Below are positions 25,073-34,072 of a DNA stretch of 54,280 bases, in pieces; position 1 is the stretch's first letter, and every line of letters starts with the position of its first letter. The translations under genes were made by a program, and so were the position numbers. The DNA lies in the NCBI GenBank assembly GCA_964537035.1, contig CAZIAK010000034.1, positions 1 through 54,280 on the forward strand. The letters run 5' to 3'. Source of the DNA: CAZIAK01 sp964537035 (GTDB taxonomy: Bacteria > Planctomycetota > B15-G4). Below the pieces are notes generated by a model, which did not search any database, had not been told where the DNA came from, and worked only from the letters and a program-made list of their open reading frames with translations.

Positions 25073-26685
25073 GGGTTCCGAGTCTCCATCAGGGCCTGGA
25101 CGGGCCCGGTTTCTACAGAGACTCCTGCGTCCGTGATGCGCAGCAGCTCCATGTCTCGATAAAGGGCAAGTCCGGACAGGATGTAGTCCGTGACATCTGC
25201 TGCGAGGCCGTTGCGCGCCTGCAACAACGCCTCTTTTGATTCGAGAACGTCGCGGGTGGCTGCCCGGCCGGCCTCGAGGTTGAGCTCAGTGCTCTCGACC
25301 CGCCGACTGGCCAGCACCACGGCGTTCTGCTGGATCTGGTACGACTCCCGAGCGGCGGCCAGGCTGCGCAGGGCATCGCGCACATCGGCCACGATGCGAT
25401 CCGTGGATTCTTCGGCGTTCCGTCGGGAGCGTTCGAGGGTGATCAGGCTCTGGCGGTAGGCGTTGCGCTCGGGGATGTTGTCGATGGGCAGGTCGAGTTC
25501 GAGGGCCAACCGCCAGGGGCGGACTGTGCTGCCGTCGTGGTCGAAGGGCTGCCCCTCAGAGCTCGTCGAGCTGCCGCTGAGCACGACGTCGAGCCCGGAC
25601 TGAAGATCGTTTTCGGCCACGACCACTTTGCGCGCGGCGTCCTCGACCTGCTGGTTCAAGGTCATTTGGTCGAAGCGATTGGCCAGGGCCAGATCGATGA
25701 CCAGATTCTCACCGGGGTCGAGATCAAGGAAGGGCCAGCGGGAGAGGTCGAGGTTGTCCCCACGGTCGAGCGGCAAGGTCGCGTCGATGGGCAGGCCCAG
25801 CAAGAGCTTGTACGAGTCGAGCTGGTTCTGCAGCGTGCGCTGTACGTCGATGACCCGGTTGCGCGCTCGAAGTTCATCCTGGCGGGCCTGGTCAACCTGG
25901 ATCTCGTTGAGCTGCCCCGCCTCGGCGAAGGCCTCGTTTCGCTCTCGGAGCAGGGTCAGGCTGCGGGCATTCTCCTGCTCGTTTGAGAGCGTGTCGAGCT
26001 GGCGCAGGACGCCGAAGAAGCGCTCGGTGACGTCGTAGGCGAAAGTGCGCCGAAAGCGTTCGTAGGCCCGGGCCTCGTAGAGCACATCGCGCTCAGCCTG
26101 AGTCAGGGGCTCGAGCACGATCTTGGAGCCGAAGCCGCGGAGCAGGGGCTGGCTGATGGTGAGCGAGAGGTTGCTTACCGCGTCCCAGCCATCGCTGCTG
26201 TCGATGTCCCTGAAGATCTCGAGGCTGGCGTCGCCCACGATCTGCGCGCCCGTGCCCAGTAGTTTGCTGAAGCCCGCCTGAGAGAGCACACCTGCAGAGC
26301 TGGTGCCGCTGTCGGCCACCGACGCGTCGCCCCCGGCGTTGCGTTGGATGGAGAAGCGCCAGCGTTCGAGGGTCAGGTCGAGGGCGGCGAGGTAGAGGGA
26401 CTCGCGGCGGTTCTGGAAGTCGCGGCTGTTCTCCGAGGAGACGAGGAGCAGCTCGGTCAGGGTGAAGGGCTCTGGCGACTCTCCTGCGATCAGGCGCTTG
26501 CGCAGCGTGTCCTCGGGGCGCTGGATGCTGAACGGCCCGCCTGCAGCCAGCTCGTCGCGCCGCTGGCGGATGATGGCGTACGTGGCGTCGTCGGCATCGG
26601 ACACGTACTGGGTCGGAGTCTGGCAGCTGGCGCAGAGGGCACAGGCCAGGACGACGGTGGCGATGGTGGAGGGAGATCTTTGCAT
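25069..26685 (-). CDS. TolC-family outer-membrane efflux lipoprotein
   Basis: The 538-residue protein begins with a lipoprotein signal peptide whose lipobox is LCASC (Cys21). Two homologous helical repeats follow, as in TolC/OprM proteins, with LSLTISQPLLRG around the first beta/entrance segment, long coiled coils (about 210-300 and 410-510) and the QIQVDQA-like segment NEIQVDQARQDELRARN. It should form the trimeric exit duct of the exporter encoded downstream. It is the first gene of a four-gene reverse-strand operon in which all junctions overlap or are nearly touching. TACGAT on the reverse strand at 26710-26705 is a possible -10 box with no good -35. Confidence 0.9.
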   Translation of the reverse strand: MQRSPSTIATVVLACALCASCQTPTQYVSDADDATYAIIRQRRDELAAGGPFSIQRPEDTLRKRLIAGESPEPFTLTELLLVSSENSRDFQNRRESLYLAALDLTLERWRFSIQRNAGGDASVADSGTSSAGVLSQAGFSKLLGTGAQIVGDASLEIFRDIDSSDGWDAVSNLSLTISQPLLRGFGSKIVLEPLTQAERDVLYEARAYERFRRTFAYDVTERFFGVLRQLDTLSNEQENARSLTLLRERNEAFAEAGQLNEIQVDQARQDELRARNRVIDVQRTLQNQLDSYKLLLGLPIDATLPLDRGDNLDLSRWPFLDLDPGENLVIDLALANRFDQMTLNQQVEDAARKVVVAENDLQSGLDVVLSGSSTSSEGQPFDHDGSTVRPWRLALELDLPIDNIPERNAYRQSLITLERSRRNAEESTDRIVADVRDALRSLAAARESYQIQQNAVVLASRRVESTELNLEAGRAATRDVLESKEALLQARNGLAADVTDYILSGLALYRDMELLRITDAGVSVETGPVQALMETRNP

Positions 26686-26825
26686 GGCAGGGCCGAGGCT
26701 GCGGATCGTACCTACCGGCAGGCACAGAGAGTGAGCCCTGCTTCTGGTTGGACACCTGACGGCAACACACTCACCGGCGGGCGGCCAGAGCGGCCCCCAG
26801 GCAAGCTACGCACGGGCGTTGACCC

Positions 26826-28274
26826 TCAGCTGTCCTCGGCCAGGCTTCCCGCGGCCCAGTCATCGGCGCCCACGGTGCTCCTGGAGCTGCCGCCGCTCAC
26901 GGACGAGTTGTCCCCGATGGCGGCGTTGGTCTGGCCGCCGCTGACCGAGGCATAGCGGCCGCTGGATGTGTTGACCAGTCCGCCGCTGATGGACGAGTTG
27001 TCTCCCAGGGCCTGGCCGAAGGCGCCGCCGCTCACCGAGGCGCTCAGGCCCGCGGCCGTGCTGCTCAGCCCGCCGGAGATCGAGGCGTAGTCACCAGCCG
27101 CCGTGTTGAACTGGCCGCCGCTGATCGTGGCGGCCTTGCCTGTGGCCTGGTTGAGGGCTCCGCCGCTCACCGAGGCGTAGGTGCCGCTGGCGATGTTGTA
27201 GCGGCCGCCGCTGACGGCGGAGAAGGCGCTGCTGGCCACACCGCGATAGCCGCCGCTGACCGAGGCGCTGTCGCCGCTGGCCAGGTTGCGAGCGCCGCCG
27301 CTGACAGACGCGAAGGGGGCGGCGAGGCTGTTGTCTCTGCCGCTCAGCGTGCCGCCGAAACTCTGGTGGCTCTGGCCCCGTCCGACGATGATGTTGTGCG
27401 AGCCGGTGCGTACGTCGCCGGAGGGGTTGCCCGGCTCGTTGTAGCCCACGATGAGGTTGCCCAAGCCGTTCACCTGGGTGAGCAAGGGGTCGGTGCTGGA
27501 GGGGTCGGCTGGAAAACCATTGGTGGCGTCGAGGCCGTTGACGATCTGCAGATTGACACCGCTGATGCGCAGGGTCTGGTTCACCTCGGTACCGAGGCCG
27601 TCGCCGACGTAGAGCAGGGACATGTGGCTCAGAATACGCGCTTGCTCCGGGCTCAATGTGCTGCCGCCGCCCACCATGGCAGTGGGGTTCGGGGCCCATG
27701 GCTTGCCATGGACGCGCCCGCCATGGCTTGCGCTGGCACCTGCCATGGAGAGGGCGCCAGGCTCGCCCACCTTGCCGTCGGCCCTCGCTGCCTTTGCGTC
27801 CTGGCGAAATCGGGCGCCGTCGCTCCAGAAGATCACATCGCCGGAGGTGTTGTGCAGCAGCAGCTCCGGCGCACCGAGCCCGTCAAGGTCAACGCGCTCT
27901 GCGGACAGTCCCAGGCCCTTGTCAGCGAGGCCGAGCTCCTGGGTGCGGTCACGAAAACGGCCCGTCCCGTCGCCGAGCAGTGCTGTGTTGGCATCGGGCG
28001 AGACCAGGTAGAGATCGGCCAGACCATCGCCATTGAGATCGCCGGGGAGCACGAACGACACCAGCGTGCGGGGAAGACGCTGCGAGACCGGCGTGAACAG
28101 ACCACCGCCGAGGTTGACCGACACCGCGACGCCGCCGTCCCGGCCGAGGTGCAACTTGTCCATCAAGGAGTCGTTCGTCAGCTGCAGCAGTCGTGTCGGC
28201 GCGTCGGTGGGGGCCAGCTGCAGGGGCTGCAGGGTGGGGGACAGCGCGAGAACGAGGATGAGCAAGGTCTGCAT
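26826..28274 (-). CDS. Secreted FG-GAP and YadA-head-like repeat protein
   Basis: A 482-residue exported protein. A hydrophobic N-terminal signal (MQTLLILVLALSP) is followed by FG-GAP/VCBS-type repeats, including DLNGDGLADLYLVSPD and DLDGLGAPELLLHN, which usually form calcium-binding propeller blades. From about residue 310 to 460 there are about nine 16-residue repeats of the pattern SVSGGxxNxAxGxxA, the left-handed beta-roll found in YadA-type heads. There is no stalk and no membrane anchor domain at the C-terminus, which ends in an acidic tail (LAEDS), so attachment or oligomerisation must differ from trimeric autotransporters. A surface or matrix role is inferred. It is monocistronic, divergent from the antiporter. 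Confidence 0.75.
   Translation of the reverse strand: MQTLLILVLALSPTLQPLQLAPTDAPTRLLQLTNDSLMDKLHLGRDGGVAVSVNLGGGLFTPVSQRLPRTLVSFVLPGDLNGDGLADLYLVSPDANTALLGDGTGRFRDRTQELGLADKGLGLSAERVDLDGLGAPELLLHNTSGDVIFWSDGARFRQDAKAARADGKVGEPGALSMAGASASHGGRVHGKPWAPNPTAMVGGGSTLSPEQARILSHMSLLYVGDGLGTEVNQTLRISGVNLQIVNGLDATNGFPADPSSTDPLLTQVNGLGNLIVGYNEPGNPSGDVRTGSHNIIVGRGQSHQSFGGTLSGRDNSLAAPFASVSGGARNLASGDSASVSGGYRGVASSAFSAVSGGRYNIASGTYASVSGGALNQATGKAATISGGQFNTAAGDYASISGGLSSTAAGLSASVSGGAFGQALGDNSSISGGLVNTSSGRYASVSGGQTNAAIGDNSSVSGGSSRSTVGADDWAAGSLAEDS
26890..27330 (-). repeat. Tandem 48-bp coding repeats (about nine units)
   Basis: Within the surface protein, units of 48 bases encode 16-residue beta-roll turns. 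On the plus strand each has a core close to CCGCCGCTGACCGAGGC. Units differ at many positions, so this is an old protein repeat and not recent slippage. Confidence 0.8.
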
Positions 28275-28511
28275 GCTGAGACTCTCCGTGAAACATCGGC
28301 GTCAGGATCGCGAGGCCCGCGTGCGCGGCTCTTCTAGTAGCGGCACAGGCTCGTTTGATTCTATCGATTTGTGTCGATGTGAGCTGCCTGCAGCCAAGAG
28401 GCTTTGTGCGGCCATCGGCTCACGCCTGGGATCCGGCGGTCTCTGCGCTACCCTGGGCGGCCCGCGGAGCTGACGCCGCGGCCACCTTTCCTGACCCGTC
28501 GCCCCGCCACC
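28275..28511. promoter_or_regulatory. Divergent intergenic region with an inverted repeat
   Basis: This 237-base region separates two divergent genes and must hold both promoters. ATCGA (28363-28367) and TCGAT (28374-28378) form a perfect inverted repeat with a 6-base spacer, in a locally AT-richer patch. TAGAAT on the reverse strand at 28364-28359 could be a -10 box. Regulator binding is a guess. Confidence 0.3.
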
Positions 28512-30215
28512 ATGACCCTGGACCCCCTCCTCCTGTTGGCTGTGGTCACCGTTGTAGGCTTGCTCGGTGGCCGGCTGGCGAAACTGTGCGGTCTGGCCAG
28601 CGTGACCGGACAGATCCTGGCTGGCCTGGCCCTGGGCAGCGCTGGGCTGGGCTGGGTCAGCGCTGAAGACGCCTCGTCCCTGGCGCCCGTGACCCATTTC
28701 TCCCTGGGCTTGATCACCCTGGTGGTGGGCGGCCACCTGAACATGCGTCGCCTGCGGGGAGCTCACGCCCGGCTGGGCCTGCTGATCTTGGCCGAGGTGC
28801 TGGTGACGCCCCTGCTGGTCTACGTGGTGGTGGTGGGAATCTGCGGGCAGCCCTGGGGGCTGGGCTTGCTCCTGGCGGCCCTCTCCATTGCTACCGCCCC
28901 TGCCACGGTGGTGGCCCTGGTGGCCGAGAGCCGCAGCCGGGGCGTGTTCGTCAAGACGCTCATGGGTGCGGTGGCGTTCAACAACATCGCCTGCATCTTT
29001 CTCTTCGAGATGGCGCACCTGGCGGTGACGGCCCTGGGCGCTGGCAACGAACTCTCAGCCATCGACCTGATCAATCAACCCCTGATCGAACTGGGGACGA
29101 CCGCCGTCATCGGCGGGGGACTGGGCGTCCTGCTGGTGCTGGTGACGCGACGCATCGTGCAGAGCGAGAAGCTGGCCACGGCGTCGCTGATCGCCGTGCT
29201 CCTGGCCACGGGATTGGCCCAACAGCTGGGCGCGTCGTCCCTGCTGGCCAGCCTGTTTCTGGGCATGACCCTGGCCAACCTCACACCAGACAAGGACAAG
29301 ATCGTCGAATCGGCGTTCGTCGACATTCGCACGGCGATCTTCGCGGTGTTCTTCACCTTGGCGGGCGTGCACCTGCACGTCTCAGAGCTGTCCGACGTGT
29401 GGAGGCTGGTGTTGGCCGTGTTCTTCGCCAGGCTCGTGGGCAAGATGTTGGCTGGCAACCTCGCGCTGCGCCTGGCCGGCGCCACGGAGAAGGTGCGCCG
29501 CTACATCGGCATGGCCCTCGTGCCCCAGGCTGGTGTGGCAGTGGGTCTGATCCTGGTGGCTCAGGACGACCCGGCCCTGGCCGAGCTGGGACCGGCGTTG
29601 CTCACGATCGGGCTGGGTGTGGTGGCCTTGAACGAGGTTCTCGGTCCGCCCCTGGTGCGCCACGCCCTGAAGCAGTCGGGGGACGCCGGGCAAGACCGCG
29701 CCCGACTGATCGACTTCTTGCACGAGGAGAACATCCTCGTCGGCCTCAAGGCCACGACCAAGGAGGAGGCCATCGAGTCTCTGGTGGACGCGTTGATTCG
29801 CACCAACCATCTCGACGCAGACCGGCAGCGGCTGCTGGACTCTGTGCTGGAGCGTGAGGCCCAGGTCTCGACCTGCTTCGGCGGTGGACTGGCGGTGCCC
29901 CACGGCATTCTCGAGACCGGCGAGAGCATGGTGGGCGCCATGGGCATCAGCCGCGAAGGCCTGAACTTCGACACTCCCGATGGCCGGCCCGTGCACTGCA
30001 TGGTGGTCCTGGCCACTCCGGAGAACGAACGGAACCGACACCTGCAGGTGCTGGCCGCCTTGGCCCGGGCGGTGGGCAGCGATCCGAACGTGCAACGCCA
30101 GCTGTTCAACGCGGCCTCGCCAGCCCACGCTTACGACATCCTGCACACCGAGGAAGCCCAGGAGTTCAACTACTTCCTCGAGGACGACGAGCAACTCTCC
30201 ACGGCGAGCGCTTGA
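28512..30215 (+). CDS. CPA2-family cation/proton antiporter fused to a PTS EIIA-like domain
   Basis: The 567-residue protein has about 12 membrane segments (residues 4-390) of the monovalent cation:proton antiporter-2 fold, with the unwound-helix region IATAPATVVALVAE and the late motif VPQAGVAVGLILVAQ. Residues 410-560 form a PTS EIIA type-2 domain: KATTKEEAIESLVDAL, GGGLAVPHGILE with the predicted phospho-His464, then MVVLATPENERNRHLQVLAALA. ATG 28512 precedes the first membrane helix; upstream in-frame residues have no counterpart. This suggests ion exchange gated by PTS-type phosphorylation or by mimicry of it. No other PTS genes are in the window. Confidence 0.85.
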   Translation: MTLDPLLLLAVVTVVGLLGGRLAKLCGLASVTGQILAGLALGSAGLGWVSAEDASSLAPVTHFSLGLITLVVGGHLNMRRLRGAHARLGLLILAEVLVTPLLVYVVVVGICGQPWGLGLLLAALSIATAPATVVALVAESRSRGVFVKTLMGAVAFNNIACIFLFEMAHLAVTALGAGNELSAIDLINQPLIELGTTAVIGGGLGVLLVLVTRRIVQSEKLATASLIAVLLATGLAQQLGASSLLASLFLGMTLANLTPDKDKIVESAFVDIRTAIFAVFFTLAGVHLHVSELSDVWRLVLAVFFARLVGKMLAGNLALRLAGATEKVRRYIGMALVPQAGVAVGLILVAQDDPALAELGPALLTIGLGVVALNEVLGPPLVRHALKQSGDAGQDRARLIDFLHEENILVGLKATTKEEAIESLVDALIRTNHLDADRQRLLDSVLEREAQVSTCFGGGLAVPHGILETGESMVGAMGISREGLNFDTPDGRPVHCMVVLATPENERNRHLQVLAALARAVGSDPNVQRQLFNAASPAHAYDILHTEEAQEFNYFLEDDEQLSTASA

Positions 30216-30220
30216 GCGGC

Positions 30221-30949
30221 TCAGTCCGCCGCAGCGCAGGGCGATTTTCGGCGCCTGAGCAGATGGGCCAGGCCCAAGCCCAAGAAGACCACCGCGGCCA
30301 CGTTCTCGAGGGGGCCCGGGAGCATGGGCTCGCTGAGGTCGGGCAGTTCGAGAGTCGACGCGGTGCTCCCGAGCCAGACATCGAGCAGGGCCCCGGAGGC
30401 CAGGGCCACGATGATGATCGTGGTCAGGTAGATGCCCACGGTGGGGCCGCCGAGTTTGCTGCGCAGGGCGCCGAGAGCGCCGATGTTCGTGGCCGGTCCC
30501 ACGAGCAGCAGCACCAGGGCCGCGCCCGGTGACATGCCCTGGGCCACCAGCGCCGCTGCCAGGGGGGTGGACGCTTCGGCGCAGATGTACAGCGGGACGC
30601 CGATGAGCACCATGGCCGGCATGGCCACCCACGAGTCGCCGAAGCTTGCAGCGATGGTCTCTGCAGGGATCCAGGTCGTGATGGCCGCGGCGGCCACGAT
30701 GCCCAAGAGCACCCAGCCGAAGATGTCTCCCAGCAGGTCGCCGAAGGCGTAGGTCAGGCCAGCGCGAAAACGGGCAGCGAAGCTTGTCGGCGTGTCGTCG
30801 GCCTGGGCCTGGCAGCAGGACGGCTCGGCTGCCGGCCCACTGATGGGCTGATGGGCTGAGACTTTGCTCTGTTCGGATCTCTGGTCCCGGGCGTCCTCAG
30901 CCAAGCCGGCCAGGATGGCGGTGACGCAGGCGGCGAGGGGGCGGACCAC
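30221..30949 (-). CDS. DUF318/ArsP-like permease, truncated by the scaffold gap
   Basis: The C-terminal 243 or so residues are visible. Membrane segments include GWVLLGIVAAAAITTWIP, the family signature VPLYICAEASTPLAAAL followed by LVLLLVGPATNIGALGAL, and two later helices. A Cys pair (SCCQ) sits in the cytoplasmic loop before the second half, as in putative metal or metalloid efflux permeases of the DUF318 (UPF0718) family. The N-terminal half is lost in the N run. The stop is 6 nt after the antiporter stop, converging on it. Transported species is unknown. Confidence 0.75.
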   Translation of the reverse strand: MVRPLAACVTAILAGLAEDARDQRSEQSKVSAHQPISGPAAEPSCCQAQADDTPTSFAARFRAGLTYAFGDLLGDIFGWVLLGIVAAAAITTWIPAETIAASFGDSWVAMPAMVLIGVPLYICAEASTPLAAALVAQGMSPGAALVLLLVGPATNIGALGALRSKLGGPTVGIYLTTIIIVALASGALLDVWLGSTASTLELPDLSEPMLPGPLENVAAVVFLGLGLAHLLRRRKSPCAAAD

Positions 30950-31049
30950 NNNNNNNNNNNNNNNNNNNNNNNNNNNNNNNNNNNNNNNNNNNNNNNNNNN
31001 NNNNNNNNNNNNNNNNNNNNNNNNNNNNNNNNNNNNNNNNNNNNNNNNN
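30950..31049. other. Assembly gap (100 N)
   Basis: Exactly 100 unknown bases, the usual placeholder for a scaffold join of unknown length. It interrupts the permease gene; sequence left and right may not be as close as drawn. Confidence 0.99.
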
Positions 31050-31168
31050 GTCTGGAGCATGGGGCTACCGAAGTTGTGCGTGGGCACCCGGTCTACCACA
31101 CCGCAGCGACGGACAACTCTGGCAGGCCCAGCACGGCAGCAGCAGATGGCCATGAATGCTGGGGTATG

Positions 31169-31201
31169 TTGAAATCATCGGGTAGTCAGGTGTGGTAAAC
31201 T
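31169..31201 (+). promoter_or_regulatory. Possible promoter for the two-component operon
   Basis: An extended -10-like TGGTAAACT (31193-31201) follows TTGAAA (31169-31174). The spacing of 21 is too long for a strong sigma70 pair, so the extended -10 may act alone. It is 46 nt upstream of the kinase start. Confidence 0.3.
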
Positions 31202-31246
31202 GCCCGCCCACGGCCCACCGAGTCGTGGACTGCAGGAGTGTCGATC

Positions 31247-32476
31247 ATGGAAGGGCTTGGCCCTGATGCCACTGGCTGGCAGGCTCCCTCTGCCGATGAG
31301 ATCTCGCCGCCCGTGAAGGCTCATACTGACCTCGCTGAACAGCTGGCGCACAGCCGTTCACTGCACCACGCCGTGCTCGACGGCATGCTCGACCCGGTGG
31401 TTTGCATCAACGCCCAGGGCATCATTCTCGACGCCAGCCGCTCGGTGCAAGTCGTGTTCGGCTATGACGCCAAGGAGCTCATGGGCCAGAACGTATCCCT
31501 GTTGATGACCGGCGAACATCGCGACGACCATGACGATTACCTCGCTCGCTATCTGTCCACCGGCGAGACCAACATCCTGGGAGACACCCGCCAGTTCTCC
31601 GTGAAGCGCAAGGATGGTGAGGTGATCGACGTCGAGCTGTCGGTCAACCGGGTCGATCTGCCCGGGGCCTCCGAGCCGATCTTCGTGGGCAGCTTTCGTG
31701 ATGTCACCGAACGGAAACGGGCCCGCCGCGCCGAGACGGCCATGCTGCGGGCCCTGGCTGCCATCGGCGAGTCGTCGGCCATGCTGGCCCACGAGATCAA
31801 GAACCCCGTGACCGCCGTGAATCTGGCCCTGCGCGCCGTGGCCGACCAGCTCGGCGAGGACGAACAGACGATCCTCGAAGACCTGGCCAGTCGCTTGCGG
31901 CGGCTCGAGCTGCAGATGCGTCAGACCCTCACCTTTGCCAAGCCCCTCGACCTGAAGTTGGTGCGCTGCAGCGTCGCGGGCCTGGTCGACGACACGGTCC
32001 TGTCCTGCCGCCCGATTCTCAGCAGTCACAACGCGGTGGTCTCCGTCGACGTGGCTGCCGACGTGCCGCCCCTGCTGATCGACGAAGGGCGCGTCGAGGA
32101 AGTGCTCACGAACCTGCTGCTCAATGCCGTCGAGGTGGGCGACGTGCGCAGGGTGCATGTGCGGGTCGTGGCGCCCTCCGCCGGTTGGCGCGATGTGGTC
32201 TTCACCGTTGATGACGATGGCCCGGGCATTTCCCCCAAGGTACGGGAGACGTTGTTCAGTCCCTTCGTCACCACCAAGCAAGAGGGCACGGGCCTGGGCC
32301 TGCCCATCTGCCGGCGCATTCTCGAAGAGCACGGTGGCACGATCGACCTGGTCGAGAGCACGTTGGGTGGGGCATGTCTTGAGGTGCGCCTGCCTGTGGA
32401 CGGACCGCCAGACAAGGCGGGCTTCGCCGAGTACCATGCTCCGCCACGGAAGTCTTCGCCAGAGGCCTCACCATGA
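31247..32476 (+). CDS. FixL-like PAS sensor histidine kinase
   Basis: A soluble 409-residue kinase with no membrane segments. A PAS domain (about residues 40-155) closely resembles the FixL oxygen sensor: VVCINAQGIILDAS, FGYDAKELMGQNVSLLM, RDDHDDYLARYLSTGE. However, the haem-ligand His of FixL is replaced by Asn109, while the following Arg115 is kept. The HisKA box AMLAHEIKNP holds phospho-His182. The ATPase domain has the N-box TNLLLNAVEV, G1 DDDGPGIS and G2 EGTGLGLPI. ATG 31247 is chosen for GCAGGAG at 31232-31238; GTG 31238 is an alternative. The stop overlaps the response-regulator ATG by 4 nt, so the two are a cognate pair. Confidence 0.92.
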   Translation: MEGLGPDATGWQAPSADEISPPVKAHTDLAEQLAHSRSLHHAVLDGMLDPVVCINAQGIILDASRSVQVVFGYDAKELMGQNVSLLMTGEHRDDHDDYLARYLSTGETNILGDTRQFSVKRKDGEVIDVELSVNRVDLPGASEPIFVGSFRDVTERKRARRAETAMLRALAAIGESSAMLAHEIKNPVTAVNLALRAVADQLGEDEQTILEDLASRLRRLELQMRQTLTFAKPLDLKLVRCSVAGLVDDTVLSCRPILSSHNAVVSVDVAADVPPLLIDEGRVEEVLTNLLLNAVEVGDVRRVHVRVVAPSAGWRDVVFTVDDDGPGISPKVRETLFSPFVTTKQEGTGLGLPICRRILEEHGGTIDLVESTLGGACLEVRLPVDGPPDKAGFAEYHAPPRKSSPEASP

Positions 32477-33150
32477 ACGACCCGAAGTCGCTGAATAACG
32501 GCCAGAGTGAGATCTCTGTCTTTCTGGTCGACGACCACGCCATGATTCGCGCTTGCGTGCGCAGCCTGGTGGACGGCATGGCGGGGTTTCAGGTGGTGGG
32601 CGGAGTGGGCGACGCGCGCACGGCCATCGATCAGGTGTCTCGCGTGCTGCCAGATGTGGTGTTGCTCGACATCACCATGCCCGGGCTGTCCGGCATCGAC
32701 GCCATTGAGCAGCTACGCGCCGTGCATCCCAAGGTGCGCGTTCTGATGCTGAGTCACCACGAGGGGGAGACCTTCGTGGAGCAGTCGCTGCAGCATGGTG
32801 CCGATGGATACCTCTCCAAGGACAGCGAGCCCGACGAGCTGGCCTTGGCCATGCGCTCGGCCATGCGCGGCCGGGTCTACATCTCGCCGAAGCTTGTCCG
32901 TGGTCTGGTGGGAGTGAACCGCAAGGGCGATGTGCGCACAGGCAGCCGTCTGACCACCTTGACCCCTCGAGAACGAGAGGTCTTTCAGCTCCTGGCCCTG
33001 GGCCTGAGCAACAAGGAGGTCGCCCGCAAACTCGACGTGAGCGTGGGCACGGCCAAGAAGCACCGCGAGAATCTGCAACGCAAGCTCGACTGCCACTCAG
33101 CTGCAGAGCTCGCCCGCCTGGCCATTCGCGAAGGGCTGCTTGGCGACTGA
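32473..33150 (+). CDS. NarL/FixJ-type response regulator
   Basis: The 225-residue regulator has a receiver domain (about 14-130) with the acidic pair Asp20/Asp21, phosphoacceptor Asp66 (VLLDITMPG), Ser94 and Lys116. A LuxR-type helix-turn-helix follows at about 155-220 (LTPREREVFQLLALGLSNKEVARKLDVSVGTAKKH). It is a DNA-binding output for the adjacent FixL-like kinase, to which it is coupled by a 4-nt overlap. Its targets are unknown. The CBS protein gene 233 nt downstream on the same strand is a candidate member of the regulon. Confidence 0.93.
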   Translation: MNDPKSLNNGQSEISVFLVDDHAMIRACVRSLVDGMAGFQVVGGVGDARTAIDQVSRVLPDVVLLDITMPGLSGIDAIEQLRAVHPKVRVLMLSHHEGETFVEQSLQHGADGYLSKDSEPDELALAMRSAMRGRVYISPKLVRGLVGVNRKGDVRTGSRLTTLTPREREVFQLLALGLSNKEVARKLDVSVGTAKKHRENLQRKLDCHSAAELARLAIREGLLGD

Positions 33151-33383
33151 GCAGAGGCCTCAAGCGGCAGTCTCCCTGCGATCGGCCGCTCGGTTGGTTT
33201 GGCTCTGGCCTGCAGAGTCCACCAGGATCGTCGCGAGGGCCTGACGGGGGCTGCAGGTCCGCCCACGGCGCCTACGCTCATCGTCCCATGGTGGGCTGCG
33301 CAGCAAGGCGGTCCAATGGGGGTGCGTCAGGTCGGCGGATACCCCGCCAGAACCAGCGCCGTCACCCTTGCCAAGGAGTCGTC

Positions 33384-33896
33384 ATGACCGTCTCGACCCA
33401 TGTGCGCGCCAAAGACCTGATGCAGACCGACGTCACGACTCTGAGCGCCGAAGACACAATTACTGAGGCCATCAGGGTCTTCGAAGAAGAGCGCATCCAC
33501 GGCGCACCTGTGGTCGACGGCCAGGGACGCCTGGTAGGCGTCCTCTCTGCGTCCGATATCGTCAAGGTGAGTCACGTCGAGGGCGGGCGTATCGACGCGG
33601 AGCGGCACGAGTACTACCTGGCCAATCCCCTCGAAGAGAACCTGGGCGAGACACCCTGGTGGGATGAGGACTTCTTCAGCAAGGAGGACTACAGCGTCGA
33701 CGTGCTGGGCGACAAGACCGTGCGCGATTGGATGAACCCCAAGGCCGTGCACGTCGCCCCGGAGGCGAGCCTGCGCAAGGTCTGCCAGACCATGACCAAC
33801 GAGCGCATCCACCGTGTCCTGATCGTGGACGACGGTGAACTCATGGGCTTGCTGTCGTCGTTCGACGTGGTGCGTTTCCTGGCCCAGAACCTCTGA
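33384..33896 (+). CDS. Paired CBS-domain protein
   Basis: A soluble 170-residue protein with two CBS domains, residues 8-65 (AKDLMQTDVTTLSAEDTITEAIRVF, IHGAPVVDGQGRLVGVLSASDIV) and 112-168 (VRDWMNPKAVHVAPEASLRKV, IHRVLIVDDGELMGLLSSFDVV). Tandem CBS pairs bind adenine nucleotides and act as energy or ionic-state sensors. The acidic, aromatic insert between them (about 66-110: ANPLEENLGETPWWDEDFF) is longer than usual. ATG 33384 has AAGGAG at 33373-33378. The region 33151-33383 before it shows no gene. Confidence 0.88.
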   Translation: MTVSTHVRAKDLMQTDVTTLSAEDTITEAIRVFEEERIHGAPVVDGQGRLVGVLSASDIVKVSHVEGGRIDAERHEYYLANPLEENLGETPWWDEDFFSKEDYSVDVLGDKTVRDWMNPKAVHVAPEASLRKVCQTMTNERIHRVLIVDDGELMGLLSSFDVVRFLAQNL

Positions 33897-34072
33897 GCAG
33901 AGCTTTGCTCTCCGGTCTCTTTCATTGAGGGGCAGGGGTTACCATGCGTGTCCGCACAGCCTCGGCAAAGGCTGTGCTCCGGCTTCGACCCACGCATGGA
34001 AGGCACAGTATGGAGAGGGCTGCTCTGCCCCAGGTCCGGCAGTGGTGCTGGCGTCACCGTGGCTTGCGAGCC

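Noticed and set aside
26890..27330. Regular short repeats that could be taken for a CRISPR array
   Set aside because: The period is 48 bases in a single open reading frame encoding 16-residue SVSGG repeats, with diverged units and no unique spacers.
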